64,000 nt of DNA from Bacillus vallismortis (GTDB taxonomy: Bacteria; Bacillota; Bacilli; Bacillales; Bacillaceae): positions 1,466,501-1,530,500 of the forward strand of contig NZ_CP026362.1 in assembly GCF_004116955.1 (NCBI RefSeq). Reading direction: 5' to 3'. This document shows positions 13,258-22,072 of this stretch, piece after piece. A program made the translations under genes and the position numbers. How positions within the stretch are numbered: position 1 is the first letter of the stretch; each line of letters begins with the position of its first letter. A model generated the notes under the pieces. The model did not search any database and was not told where the DNA came from. It saw only the letters and a list, made by a program, of their open reading frames with translations.

Positions 13258-13826
13258 ATGAATATGGAAGCGGTTTTTGGACATTTCCCAGTATTGGAAT
13301 CTGAGAATCTAGTTTTAAGTAAAATTGAAGAGATGCACGTACAGGATGTATTTTCGATCTATGATAATGTCAAAGTATTTGAATACTGTGGGATCATCCC
13401 AAAACATAACTTACAAAACAGTACATAAAATGATTGGCCATTTTGATCGGGATTACAAGAAAAAAAGCAGGATCAAGTGGGGAATTTTTCCGAAGAGCCA
13501 AGAGAATGCACTGGTTGGGATTATAGAAGCGATGGATTTTAACCAGAAAGCAAACATGGTAATAATTGGATACTACTTAGCTGAAGCATACTGGGGGAAG
13601 GGCTTTGCTACAGAGTCCGTCCGCATGCTTGCAGCTTTTTTATTTAAAAACGTCAATGTAAACAGAATTCAAGCTGAAGTCATGCCTGAAAATGAAGCTT
13701 CAAAAAACGTCCTCTTAAAAAAACAATTTTACAAAAGAAGGATTGCTCAGACAGGCTACCTATTGGTCAGGGAAAGGAGTTGTTGATGTAGAGATATACG
13801 GCCTTCTTAAGAATGACTACATATAA
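13258..13826 (+). pseudogene. GNAT (RimJ-like) N-acetyltransferase with two frameshifts
   Basis: Starts at ATG 13258 after an AAGGGGAG ribosome site. Frame 1 gives MNMEAVFGHFPVLESENLVL and runs to a stop at 13426. The sequence then continues in a second frame with WGIFPKSQENALVGIIEA, the acetyl-CoA loop region IGYYLAEAYWGKGFATESVR and NVNRIQAEVMPENEASKNVLL. It ends in a third frame with NFTKEGLLRQATYWSGKG and VEIYGLLKNDY, a typical RimJ-type C-terminus, with a stop at 13824. The breaks are near 13410-13420 (AAAA run) and 13708-13716 (A7 run), each explained by one extra A. Read through, it would be a full-length protein of about 188 residues. Either a true pseudogene or homopolymer sequencing error. 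Confidence 0.8.
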
Positions 13827-14225
13827 GTCTTTCTTTTTCAAATACGATTCGAATATCAATGTCTGACAGAGGAGCTCACTCAATTGCGGGGTGAATTCTG
13901 GTTTAGGCGCTGCACTATTTTTTGTCCAGTCTCAAAATATTAATCGGTTACAGTACGCTGTGATATAGCTCGGTTTATGAGAACAGCCGTCGGTTGATTG
14001 ATTGACACGTTCCCACTTGGAATCACCCTATCATCTCTTTCCGGACACTGCTGAACAGGCAAATCAATGCGTTTGCGATATGATGATGTCCGCCTAAATT
14101 TGATCAACCCGTTGATATTTTCACATAAAAATGATTTGGTTTTTAATTTTCAGACTTCTTCTCTCAGGGAATGATTACAGAACTCGCCTAATAGGATGTT
14201 ACAAAGATGTGAAGGAGGAAACCAT
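13827..14225. other. Intergenic region before the yng catabolic operon
   Basis: About 400 bp with no supported gene. It should hold the promoter of yngJ. In B. subtilis that operon is expressed in the mother cell under sigma-E, but I could not fix a convincing sigma-E -35/-10 pair here. Short open stretches on the minus strand around 13890-14020 are interrupted by stops, and I did not recognise their product. Confidence 0.4.
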
Positions 14226-15368
14226 GTGAATTTTGAGCTGACAAAAGAACAGCAAATGGTACGTGAAATGGTAAAGGATTTTGCGAAAAAAGAAATCGCT
14301 CCTCACGCTGAACATGTAGATCAAACAGGCGAGTTCCCGATCCAAACATTCAAAAAAATGGGTGACATCGGACTGATGGGCATTCCATTTCCGGAAGAAT
14401 ACGGCGGATCAGGGGGCGACACGATTTCATATGCCGTAGCTGTTGAAGAGATCGGAAAAGCCTGCGGCAGTACTGGATTGAGCTATGCAGCGGCGGTCTC
14501 GCTCGGCGCAAGCCCGCTTTATTACTTCGGAACAGAAGAACAAAAACAGGCGCATTTGACTCCGCTGGCTTCGGGTAAAGCACTCGGGTCATTTGGCTTA
14601 ACGGAACCAAATGCAGGCTCAGATGCAGGAGGCACTCAAACGAAAGCCATGACAAAAGGAGACGATTATGTCATCAACGGCGAAAAATGCTGGATCACGA
14701 ATGCAAGCTACGCACGCACGGTGATTGTAACCGCAGTAACAGGCAAAAACAAAGACGGAAAAAACATCATTTCCGCTTTGATCGTGCCCACTGACACACC
14801 CGGACTTACGATTACCAGCCCGTACGATAAAATGGGCGTTCGCGGTTCAAACACAGCAGAAATTTTGCTTGAGGATGTCAGAGTGCCTGCGGGCAACTTA
14901 CTCGGCGACCCAACAAAAGGGTTTAAGCAGTTTCTATACACGCTGGACGGCGGGCGGATCTCCATTGCTGCTCTTGCAGTCGGCATCGCTCAAGCGGCAC
15001 TTGAAGCCTCATTGGCATATGCGAAAGAACGGAAGCAGTTCGGAAAGCCGATTTCTTCCTTTCAGGCGATTCAATTTAAGCTTGCTGACATGGCGATGGA
15101 AATTGACCTTGCCAGACAAATGGTGTTAAAAGCCGCTTGGCTGAAAGACCATCACCGCCCGTTCACAAAAGAAGCGGCGTACGCCAAGCTGTTTGCATCT
15201 GAAATGGCGACAAGAGCATGCAATCAAGCCATTCAAATCCACGGAGGTTCAGGCTACATGAAGGAATATGGGGTGGAACGGATGCTGCGGGACGCAAAAT
15301 TAATGGAAATCGGTGAAGGCACATCTGAAATTCAGCGTATCGTGATCGCCAGACAGCTTTTAACATAA
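14226..15368 (+). CDS. yngJ: Acyl-CoA dehydrogenase (isovaleryl-CoA by context)
   Basis: 380 residues. The GTG at 14226 follows GAAGGAGG by about 8 nt and gives the usual family start (NFELTKEQQ); the upstream in-frame start has no such site. FAD-linked acyl-CoA dehydrogenase signatures: SFGLTEPNAGSDAGG, CWITNA, the SRxSGN-type GVRGSNTAEI, and IHGGSGYMKEYGVERMLRDA. The candidate catalytic base is the Glu in EIGEGTSEIQ near the C-terminus, as in short/medium-chain enzymes. The helix position that carries the base in mammalian isovaleryl-CoA dehydrogenase reads LDGGR here. It opens an operon whose other genes degrade 3-methylcrotonyl-CoA, so isovaleryl-CoA to 3-methylcrotonyl-CoA is the likely step. 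Confidence 0.92.
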   Translation: MNFELTKEQQMVREMVKDFAKKEIAPHAEHVDQTGEFPIQTFKKMGDIGLMGIPFPEEYGGSGGDTISYAVAVEEIGKACGSTGLSYAAAVSLGASPLYYFGTEEQKQAHLTPLASGKALGSFGLTEPNAGSDAGGTQTKAMTKGDDYVINGEKCWITNASYARTVIVTAVTGKNKDGKNIISALIVPTDTPGLTITSPYDKMGVRGSNTAEILLEDVRVPAGNLLGDPTKGFKQFLYTLDGGRISIAALAVGIAQAALEASLAYAKERKQFGKPISSFQAIQFKLADMAMEIDLARQMVLKAAWLKDHHRPFTKEAAYAKLFASEMATRACNQAIQIHGGSGYMKEYGVERMLRDAKLMEIGEGTSEIQRIVIARQLLT

Positions 15369-15371
15369 AAA

Positions 15372-15385
15372 TGTAAACGCTTTCT
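15372..15385 (+). promoter_or_regulatory. Candidate CcpA catabolite-response element (cre)
   Basis: TGTAAACGCTTTCT matches the cre consensus TGWAANCGNTNWCA at 13 of 14 positions. It lies 3 nt after the yngJ stop and before the yngI ribosome site, inside the operon. A cre there could act as a roadblock to transcription under glucose, leaving yngJ less affected. Sequence match only. Confidence 0.5.
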
Positions 15386-15411
15386 CATTGCGTAGAAAGG
15401 TGGAAAAGTGC

Positions 15412-17058
15412 ATGGCAGAACTCATCCATTCCACAATCGGCAGACTGCTTGAACAAACCGCTGCAACCTATCCCGACCACGAAGCGGTTGTTTATCCAGA
15501 CAGACGTATCCGCTATACGTACGCCCAATTTGACTGTCTGTGCCGTCAAACTGCTAAAGGACTCATGCGGATGGGGATCGAAAAAGGAGACCACGTAGCC
15601 ATATGGGCTTCGAATATTCCCGAATGGCTTGCCGTTCAGTTCGCCACCGCAAAAATCGGGGCCGTGCTCGTGACTGTCAATACCAATTACCAAGCACACG
15701 AGCTCGATTACTTGTTAAAACAATCGGATGCCGCGGCGCTTATTGTTATGGATTCCTACCGGGGCACTTCTTACACAGACATCTTAAACAGCCTTATTCC
15801 AGAGCTGCAAACCGCTGAGCCCGGCAAGCTGACATCAGAACGCTATCCCTTTTTAAAAACGCTGATCTATATTGGCGAAAAACGTTTGCCGGGCATGTAT
15901 CATTGGGACGATACAGAGATACTGGCGAAAACAGTGACGGATGCTGAGCTGGAATCTAGAATGAACAGCCTTGAAAAAGATGATGTGATTAACATGCAAT
16001 ACACTTCAGGAACGACAGGCTTTCCTAAAGGAGTGATGCTGACCCATTTTAATGTCATCAATAACGCTTCTAATATCGCTGAATGTATGGCATTAACCTC
16101 TCAAGACCGCCTGTGCATTCCGGTCCCGTTTTTTCACTGCTTCGGATGCGTGCTTGGGGTTTTGGCGTGTGTGTCCGTTGGGGCAGCCATGATACCTGTA
16201 CAAGAATTCGATCCCGTTACCGTCCTTAAGACAGTCGAAAAAGAGAAATGCACAGCGCTTCACGGCGTGCCGACCATGTTTATCGCCGAGCTGCATCATC
16301 CGGATTTTCATGCATATGATTTATCGATGCTTCGAACAGGCATCATGGCAGGCTCTCCCTGCCCAAGCGAAGTGATGAAAGCTGTTATTGAAAAGATGGG
16401 CATGAAAGACATTACGATCGCCTATGGACAAACCGAAGCTTCACCAGTCATTACGCAAACGAGGGCAAATGATTCCTTCTTAAGGAGAGTCGAAACAACC
16501 GGCCGCGCCCTGCCGCATGCAGAAGTGAAAATTGTAGAACCCGGGACATGTCAAGAAGTTCAAAGAGGCGTGCAGGGAGAGCTTTGCACCCGCGGCTATC
16601 ACGTTATGAAAGGCTATTATAAAGACGAAGAAGCGACCAGAAAAGCAATCAATCCCGATGGATGGCTGTTTACCGGAGATCTTGCTGTCATGGATGAAGA
16701 CGGGTACTGCCGCATCACCGGAAGATTAAAAGACATGCTCATCAGAGGCGGTGAAAACATTTATCCGCGGGAGATCGAAGAATTTTTATACCGGCATCCC
16801 GCTATTTTAGATGTACAGGTCGTTGGTGTGCCTGATACTAAATTCGGAGAGGAGGCCGCAGCCTGGATTAAACTGATAGACGGGAAAACCGCTTCACCTG
16901 AAGAAATTAAGGACTATTGCAAAGGGAAAATCGCCCGCCACAAAATTCCGCGTTATGTGATTTTTACAGACGAGTACCCGATGACGGCTTCAGGCAAGAT
17001 TCAAAAATATAAACTGCGTGAAAAAACAATTGAAATGTTCAACTTATCATGTCAATGA
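15412..17058 (+). CDS. yngI: Acyl-CoA synthetase (AMP-forming)
   Basis: 548 residues. The ATG at 15412 follows GAAAGGTGG by 8 nt, so it is preferred over the in-frame ATG at 15388. Adenylate-forming motifs: YTSGTTGFPKGVML, AYGQTEASPV, GWLFTGDLAVMDEDGY, GRLKDMLIRGGENIYP and the C-terminal catalytic Lys region TASGKIQKYKLRE. It would activate a branched or short acid (isovalerate, methylcrotonate or similar) to its CoA thioester to feed the pathway; the substrate is inferred from neighbours. It lies 43 nt after yngJ and 9 nt before yngHA. Confidence 0.9.
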   Translation: MAELIHSTIGRLLEQTAATYPDHEAVVYPDRRIRYTYAQFDCLCRQTAKGLMRMGIEKGDHVAIWASNIPEWLAVQFATAKIGAVLVTVNTNYQAHELDYLLKQSDAAALIVMDSYRGTSYTDILNSLIPELQTAEPGKLTSERYPFLKTLIYIGEKRLPGMYHWDDTEILAKTVTDAELESRMNSLEKDDVINMQYTSGTTGFPKGVMLTHFNVINNASNIAECMALTSQDRLCIPVPFFHCFGCVLGVLACVSVGAAMIPVQEFDPVTVLKTVEKEKCTALHGVPTMFIAELHHPDFHAYDLSMLRTGIMAGSPCPSEVMKAVIEKMGMKDITIAYGQTEASPVITQTRANDSFLRRVETTGRALPHAEVKIVEPGTCQEVQRGVQGELCTRGYHVMKGYYKDEEATRKAINPDGWLFTGDLAVMDEDGYCRITGRLKDMLIRGGENIYPREIEEFLYRHPAILDVQVVGVPDTKFGEEAAAWIKLIDGKTASPEEIKDYCKGKIARHKIPRYVIFTDEYPMTASGKIQKYKLREKTIEMFNLSCQ

Positions 17059-17067
17059 GGTGAAGTC

Positions 17068-18402
17068 ATGTTTACAAAAGTACTGATCGCTAATCGCGGA
17101 GAAATCGCAATGAGAATTATCCGAACGTGCAGCCGTCTCGGCATCAAAACGGTCGCGGTTTATTCAGAAGCAGACAAAGACGCCCCCCATACAAAGGCGG
17201 CCACAGAGGCTTATTTCATCGGGGAATCAAGAGTCAGTGAAAGTTATTTAAATAGAGAGAGAATCATAGAAACAGCGAAAAAAGCAAACGCCGATGCCAT
17301 CCACCCGGGATACGGGTTATTATCAGAAAACAGCCGATTTGCTGAACGCTGCAAACAAGAAAACATCGTGTTTATCGGCCCTGCACCCGATATCATCGCA
17401 AAGATGGGCAGCAAAATTGAAGCCCGTAAAGCAATGGAAGCGGCAGGTGTCCCTGTCGTTCCCGGTGTTTCCGAATCCCTCGGAGACATTCAGGCAGCCT
17501 GCCGCACTGCAAGCCAACTCGGCTATCCTGTCATGCTGAAAGCTTCAGCGGGCGGGGGAGGCATCGGAATGCAGCTTGTTCAAAACGAGGAAGGATTAGT
17601 AAAGGCGTACGAGGGAAACAAAAAGCGCGCCGCAACTTTTTTCGGCGATGGGTCAATGTATATGGAGAAAGTCATTGAGCATGCCCGCCACATCGAAGTT
17701 CAGCTTTTGGCCGATCAGCATGGCCATACAGTACACCTGTTTGAACGCGATTGCTCAGTTCAAAGACGGCATCAAAAGGTCATTGAAGAAGCGCCGTCTC
17801 CATTTGTAGACGATGAACTGAGAATGAAGATTGGGCAAACAGCCGTAAAGGCAGCAAAAGCGATCGGTTATACGAACGCAGGCACCATCGAATTTTTAGT
17901 TGACCAGAATCAAAACTTTTATTTTCTCGAAATGAATACGAGATTGCAAGTTGAACACCCCGTGACTGAAGAAATAACAGGCCTGGACTTAGTGGAGCAG
18001 CAGTTACGGATTGCCGCAGGCCATACTCTTACACTCTCCCAAAAAGAGATCAAACGAAACGGGCATGCGATAGAGGTCAGAATATACGCGGAAGATCCGA
18101 AGACCTTCTATCCGTCACCAGGTACGATCACTGCGTTTTCACTCCCTGACCAAAAAGGGGTGAGACACGAATGCGCGGTAGCAATAGACAGCACCGTTAC
18201 CCCTTTTTATGACCCGATGATCGCCAAAATGATTGTCAAAGGCCAAACCAGAGCGGAAGCCATTGCAAAGCTGGAGTCAGCGCTCCGCGACTATCGGATA
18301 GAAGGAATCAAAACAAATCTACCTCTTCTCATACAGGCTGCAGGATCAAAAGCATTTAAGGAAGGGGATATCACGACTGACTTTTTGAAACAGCACCTAT
18401 AA
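17068..18402 (+). CDS. yngHA: Biotin carboxylase subunit of an acyl-CoA carboxylase (methylcrotonyl-CoA type)
   Basis: 444 residues: an AccC-type ATP-grasp protein without a fused biotin carrier. Motifs: KVLIANRGEIAMRIIR at the start, KASAGGGGIGM (ATP loop, near 157), HIEVQLLADQHG, ERDCSVQRRHQKVIEEAPSP, and FLEMNTRLQVEHPVTEEITG carrying metal and catalytic residues. It carboxylates biotin on the separate carrier YngHB, 14 nt downstream. With the YngE carboxyltransferase, this forms a three-polypeptide carboxylase. The context (HMG-CoA lyase, methylglutaconyl-CoA hydratase) points to 3-methylcrotonyl-CoA. Confidence 0.93.
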   Translation: MFTKVLIANRGEIAMRIIRTCSRLGIKTVAVYSEADKDAPHTKAATEAYFIGESRVSESYLNRERIIETAKKANADAIHPGYGLLSENSRFAERCKQENIVFIGPAPDIIAKMGSKIEARKAMEAAGVPVVPGVSESLGDIQAACRTASQLGYPVMLKASAGGGGIGMQLVQNEEGLVKAYEGNKKRAATFFGDGSMYMEKVIEHARHIEVQLLADQHGHTVHLFERDCSVQRRHQKVIEEAPSPFVDDELRMKIGQTAVKAAKAIGYTNAGTIEFLVDQNQNFYFLEMNTRLQVEHPVTEEITGLDLVEQQLRIAAGHTLTLSQKEIKRNGHAIEVRIYAEDPKTFYPSPGTITAFSLPDQKGVRHECAVAIDSTVTPFYDPMIAKMIVKGQTRAEAIAKLESALRDYRIEGIKTNLPLLIQAAGSKAFKEGDITTDFLKQHL

Positions 18403-18416
18403 AGGAGGCAGTTGCT

Positions 18417-18635
18417 ATGACGGTTATGATACAAATGGCGGGAAACCTGTGGAAAGTCCACGTTAAAGCCGGCGATCAAATTGAAAAAGGCCAGGAAGTT
18501 GCCATTTTGGAATCAATGAAAATGGAAATCCCGATCGTTGCAGACAGAAGCGGAACCGTAAAAGAGGTCAAAAAACAAGAGGGGGATTTTGTAAATGAAG
18601 GAGATGTGCTGCTCGAACTAAGTGATTCCATTTAA
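18417..18635 (+). CDS. yngHB: Biotin/lipoyl attachment protein (biotin carboxyl carrier)
   Basis: 72 residues; ATG after AAAGGAGG. A single biotinyl domain with the modification motif ESMKMEI; the biotinylated Lys is about residue 35. It lacks the N-terminal linker of AccB and corresponds to the small carrier BLAP of B. subtilis. It shuttles carboxybiotin between YngHA and YngE. Its stop overlaps an ATG at 18635, but the next gene's better start lies further on. Confidence 0.93.
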   Translation: MTVMIQMAGNLWKVHVKAGDQIEKGQEVAILESMKMEIPIVADRSGTVKEVKKQEGDFVNEGDVLLELSDSI

Positions 18636-18652
18636 TGTTGGGGAGGCAGACC

Positions 18653-19555
18653 ATGTCATATCCTAAAAAAGTGACCATCAAAGAAGTCGGCCCGCGTGAC
18701 GGCTTACAAAACGAGCCCATATGGATACAAACAGAAGATAAAATCGCTTGGATCAACCAGCTATCCAAGTCAGGGCTTACTTACATCGAAATCACATCCT
18801 TCGTTCACCCGAAATGGATTCCCGCGCTTCGAGATGCGATAGACGTCGCAAAAGGCATCGACCGTGTAAAGGAGGTAACGTACGCGGCACTTGTTCCGAA
18901 TCAAAAGGGACTGGAGAACGCGCTTGAAGGAGGCATTGACGAAGCTTGCGTCTTTATGTCCGCCAGCGAGACGCACAATAGAAAAAACATCAACAAGTCC
19001 ACTTCTGATACTCTTCACATTCTCAAACAAGTAAACGATGACGCAATACAAGCAAACCTCACAACAAGAGCCTACCTCTCAACCGTTTTCGGCTGTCCGT
19101 ATGAAAAAGATGTTCCCATTGAACAAGTGATTCGCCTTTCTGAAGCCCTATTTGAATTTGGAATTTCTGAACTGTCGCTTGGAGATACAATCGGAGCGGC
19201 AAATCCCGCCCAAGTTGAAACCGTGCTTGAAGCTCTTTTGCCACGATTCCCCGCCAATCAATTGGCCCTGCATTTTCATGATACGAGAGGAACCGCTCTG
19301 GCCAACATGGTCACAGCGCTCCAAATGGGCATCACTGTGTTCGACGGCTCGGCAGGCGGGCTTGGAGGCTGTCCATATGCCCCAGGGTCATCAGGAAACG
19401 CCGCAACTGAGGATATCGTATACATGCTTGAACAGATGGACATCAACACAAATGTCAATCTTGATAAACTGCTATCCGCAGCCAAATGGATAGAAGAAAA
19501 AATGGGCAAACAGCTGCCAAGCCGAAATTTACAGGTATTTAAATCATCTTCATAA
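18653..19555 (+). CDS. yngG: Hydroxymethylglutaryl-CoA lyase
   Basis: 300 residues. The ATG at 18653 is preceded by GGGGAGGCA at good spacing, preferred over the ATG at 18635 that overlaps yngHB. HMG-CoA lyase family marks: EVGPRDGLQNE near the N-terminus, LHFHDTRGTALANM (metal-binding HxH region), and GGLGGCPYAPGSSGNAATED carrying the catalytic Cys and active-site loop. It cleaves HMG-CoA to acetyl-CoA and acetoacetate, the last step of leucine breakdown. It lies 17 nt after yngHB and 17 nt before yngF. Confidence 0.95.
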   Translation: MSYPKKVTIKEVGPRDGLQNEPIWIQTEDKIAWINQLSKSGLTYIEITSFVHPKWIPALRDAIDVAKGIDRVKEVTYAALVPNQKGLENALEGGIDEACVFMSASETHNRKNINKSTSDTLHILKQVNDDAIQANLTTRAYLSTVFGCPYEKDVPIEQVIRLSEALFEFGISELSLGDTIGAANPAQVETVLEALLPRFPANQLALHFHDTRGTALANMVTALQMGITVFDGSAGGLGGCPYAPGSSGNAATEDIVYMLEQMDINTNVNLDKLLSAAKWIEEKMGKQLPSRNLQVFKSSS

Positions 19556-19572
19556 AAGAGAGGGCAAATACA

Positions 19573-20355
19573 ATGGGAGAATCGATTCTTTTTACTGTCC
19601 AACATGAACATATTGCGTTGATCACCTTAAACAGGCCTGAGGCGGCAAATGCTCTTTCAGCGGAAATGCTTCGAAACCTGCAATTGATTCTTCAGGAAAT
19701 TGAATTCAACGCAAACATCCGCTGCGTCATCCTCACAGGTACCGGCGAAAAAGCGTTTTGCGCGGGGGCAGACTTAAAAGAACGGCTAAAGCTGAAAGAA
19801 GATCAGGTTCTTGAAAGTGTATCTCTCATTCAAAGAACCGCGGCTTTGCTTGAAGCCCTGCCGCAGCCGGTTATAGCTGCGATAAACGGAAGCGCATTGG
19901 GCGGCGGTCTTGAATTGTCATTGGCATGCGACCTTCGAATCGCAACTGAATCTGCCGTGCTGGGCCTTCCGGAAACAGGGTTAGCCATTATCCCAGGCGC
20001 TGGAGGAACCCAAAGGCTCCCGCGGCTGATCGGCAGAGGAAAAGCAAAAGAATTAATTTATACAGGCAGACGCGTAACTGCACACGAAGCAAAGGAGATA
20101 GGCCTTGTAGAGCATGTCACGGCACCCTGTGACCTCATGCCAAAAGCAGAGGAACTGGCCGCAGCCATTTCTGCCAACGGGCCGATCGCCGTCCGCCAAG
20201 CTAAATTCGCGATCAATAAAGGGATGGAGACAGAGCTTGCTACAGGTCTCGCGATTGAACAAAAAGCATATGAACATACCATTCCGACAAAAGACAGAAG
20301 AGAAGGGCTTGAAGCGTTTCAAGAAAAAAGACGGGCCGTATATAAGGGCATATAA
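19573..20355 (+). CDS. yngF: Enoyl-CoA hydratase, probable methylglutaconyl-CoA hydratase
   Basis: 260 residues of the crotonase fold. Oxyanion-hole motifs are TGTGEKAFCAGADLKE (near 55-70) and AAINGSALGGGLELSLACD (near 100-118). The catalytic segment LGLPETGLAIIPGAGGTQRL closely resembles that of AUH-type methylglutaconyl-CoA hydratases. It would hydrate 3-methylglutaconyl-CoA to HMG-CoA between the carboxylase and YngG. Start ATG at 19573 after an AGAGAGGGC ribosome site. Confidence 0.9.
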   Translation: MGESILFTVQHEHIALITLNRPEAANALSAEMLRNLQLILQEIEFNANIRCVILTGTGEKAFCAGADLKERLKLKEDQVLESVSLIQRTAALLEALPQPVIAAINGSALGGGLELSLACDLRIATESAVLGLPETGLAIIPGAGGTQRLPRLIGRGKAKELIYTGRRVTAHEAKEIGLVEHVTAPCDLMPKAEELAAAISANGPIAVRQAKFAINKGMETELATGLAIEQKAYEHTIPTKDRREGLEAFQEKRRAVYKGI

Positions 20356-20369
20356 AGGAGGCAATGTTC

Positions 20370-21899
20370 ATGGATTATGAAAAGGAACGAACAGAACGGG
20401 CCGATCGGATACGACAAGGCGGGGCGGAAAAGTATCATCAGAGCAACCAAGAAAAAGGCAAGCTCTTTGTCAGAGAGCGGCTTGCTCTTTTGTTTGACGA
20501 TGACATCGAGCTTGAAGACGCTTTTTTTGCGGAATGCATGTCAGACGGGCTTCCCGCTGACGGAGTCATTACAGCCATCGGAAAAATCGGCGGCGAAACC
20601 GTTTGCGCCATGGCCAATGACTCAACGGTAAAAGCAGGCTCATGGGGAGCAAAAACCGTTGAAAAAATCATCAGAATTCAAGAAACAGCGGAAAAATTAA
20701 ACTGTCCGCTCCTTTATTTAGTCGATTCAGCAGGCGCCAGAATCACCGACCAAATCAATGTATTTCCAGGGCGGAGAGGTGCGGGAAGGATTTTTTACAA
20801 TCAAGTCAAATTATCAGGACGCATTCCGCAAATCTGCCTGCTTTTCGGGCCATCTGCGGCAGGGGGCGCTTATATCCCGGCCTTCTGTGACATTGTCGTC
20901 ATGGTAGACGGTAACGCCTCCATGTATTTAGGCTCACCGCGGATGGCGGAAATGGTTATCGGCGAAAAAGTGACTCTCGAAGAAATGGGCGGCGCCCGTA
21001 TGCATTGCTCAATTTCCGGCTGCGGAGATATTCTAGCAGAAACAGAGAAAGAAGCCATACGTCTGGCACGGACTTATTTGTCTTACTTCCCGGCAAATTA
21101 TCAAGAAAAAGCACCTATGCAAGAGAAACGCCCGCCAAAACACTTCGACTCCCAGCTTGCCGACATCATTCCGCAAAACCAAAATGCGCCTTTTGATATG
21201 TATGAGCTCATAGAGCGGGTCATTGATGAAGGGTCTTTTTTTGAAATCAAAGCTTTATTCGCACCTGAATTAATAACGGGCCTCGCACGAATTCACGGGC
21301 AGCCTGTCGGCATTGTTGCCAATCAGCCGAACATAAAAGGCGGTGTCTTATTCCACGATTCGGCAGACAAAGCGGCTAAGTTTATTACCTTATGTGACGC
21401 GTTTCATATCCCATTGCTGTTCCTAGCGGATATACCCGGCTTTATGATCGGCACAAAGGTAGAGCAAGCGGGCATTATCAGGCACGGCGCTAAAATGATT
21501 TCAGCGATGTCAGAGGCAACTGTTCCTAAGCTCTCTGTCATCGTCCGAAAAGCATACGGAGCGGGGTTGTATGCAATGGCAGGGCCGGCATTTGAACCGG
21601 ATTGCTGCCTGGCGCTCCCAACCGCCCAAATCGCCGTCATGGGCCCAGAAGCAGCTGTAAACGCCGTCTATGCAAAAAAAATTTCCGAGCTGCCGAAAGA
21701 AGAGAGGGCGCCGTTTATCAGCAGCAAACGGGAGGAATACAAAGAGGACATCAATATATACCGCCTGGCTTCAGAAATGATCATCGATGCCGTGATCCCG
21801 GCCAATTCGCTGCGCGATGAACTGGCCAAACGGCTCAAAGCATACATGACAAAGGAAATGACATTTACGAATCGAAAGCATCCGGTTTATCCGGTATAA
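20370..21899 (+). CDS. yngE: Acyl-CoA carboxylase beta (carboxyltransferase) subunit
   Basis: 509 residues from ATG 20370. That start is chosen because AAAGGAGG ends 8 nt before it; the in-frame ATG at 20364 is only 2 nt from the site. The two crotonase-like halves of a decameric-type carboxyltransferase are visible: YLVDSAGARITDQ and FGPSAAGGAYIPAF in the N half, FLADIPGFMIGTKVEQAGIIRHGAKM and KAYGAGLYAMAGPAF in the C half. It transfers CO2 from carboxybiotin-YngHB to 3-methylcrotonyl-CoA, with propionyl-CoA as a possible alternative. Last gene of the operon. Confidence 0.93.
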   Translation: MDYEKERTERADRIRQGGAEKYHQSNQEKGKLFVRERLALLFDDDIELEDAFFAECMSDGLPADGVITAIGKIGGETVCAMANDSTVKAGSWGAKTVEKIIRIQETAEKLNCPLLYLVDSAGARITDQINVFPGRRGAGRIFYNQVKLSGRIPQICLLFGPSAAGGAYIPAFCDIVVMVDGNASMYLGSPRMAEMVIGEKVTLEEMGGARMHCSISGCGDILAETEKEAIRLARTYLSYFPANYQEKAPMQEKRPPKHFDSQLADIIPQNQNAPFDMYELIERVIDEGSFFEIKALFAPELITGLARIHGQPVGIVANQPNIKGGVLFHDSADKAAKFITLCDAFHIPLLFLADIPGFMIGTKVEQAGIIRHGAKMISAMSEATVPKLSVIVRKAYGAGLYAMAGPAFEPDCCLALPTAQIAVMGPEAAVNAVYAKKISELPKEERAPFISSKREEYKEDINIYRLASEMIIDAVIPANSLRDELAKRLKAYMTKEMTFTNRKHPVYPV

Positions 21900-21915
21900 A
21901 AAAGCAAGGACTTTA

Positions 21916-21940
21916 GGGAGCGCAAAAAAGCGTTCCTTTT
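21916..21940 (+). terminator. Terminator of the yngJ-yngE operon
   Basis: A 7-bp stem (GGAGCGC / GCGTTCC, one G-T pair) with an A-rich loop, followed by TTTT. Confidence 0.7.
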
Positions 21941-22072
21941 ATATATTAACAATAATAACATTATGTTAACTAACTAACTTTGCATAAAACGCGATGTTTT
22001 TTAGAATAGTAAATAAAGGCTGCCGCTTCTCTAGCGGCAATTGTCAGTTCATCATAAAAAGGGGCCTACATG

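Noticed and set aside
13880..14030. Minus-strand coding traces upstream of yngJ
   Set aside because: Short, interrupted by stops and unrecognised; not enough to call a gene remnant.
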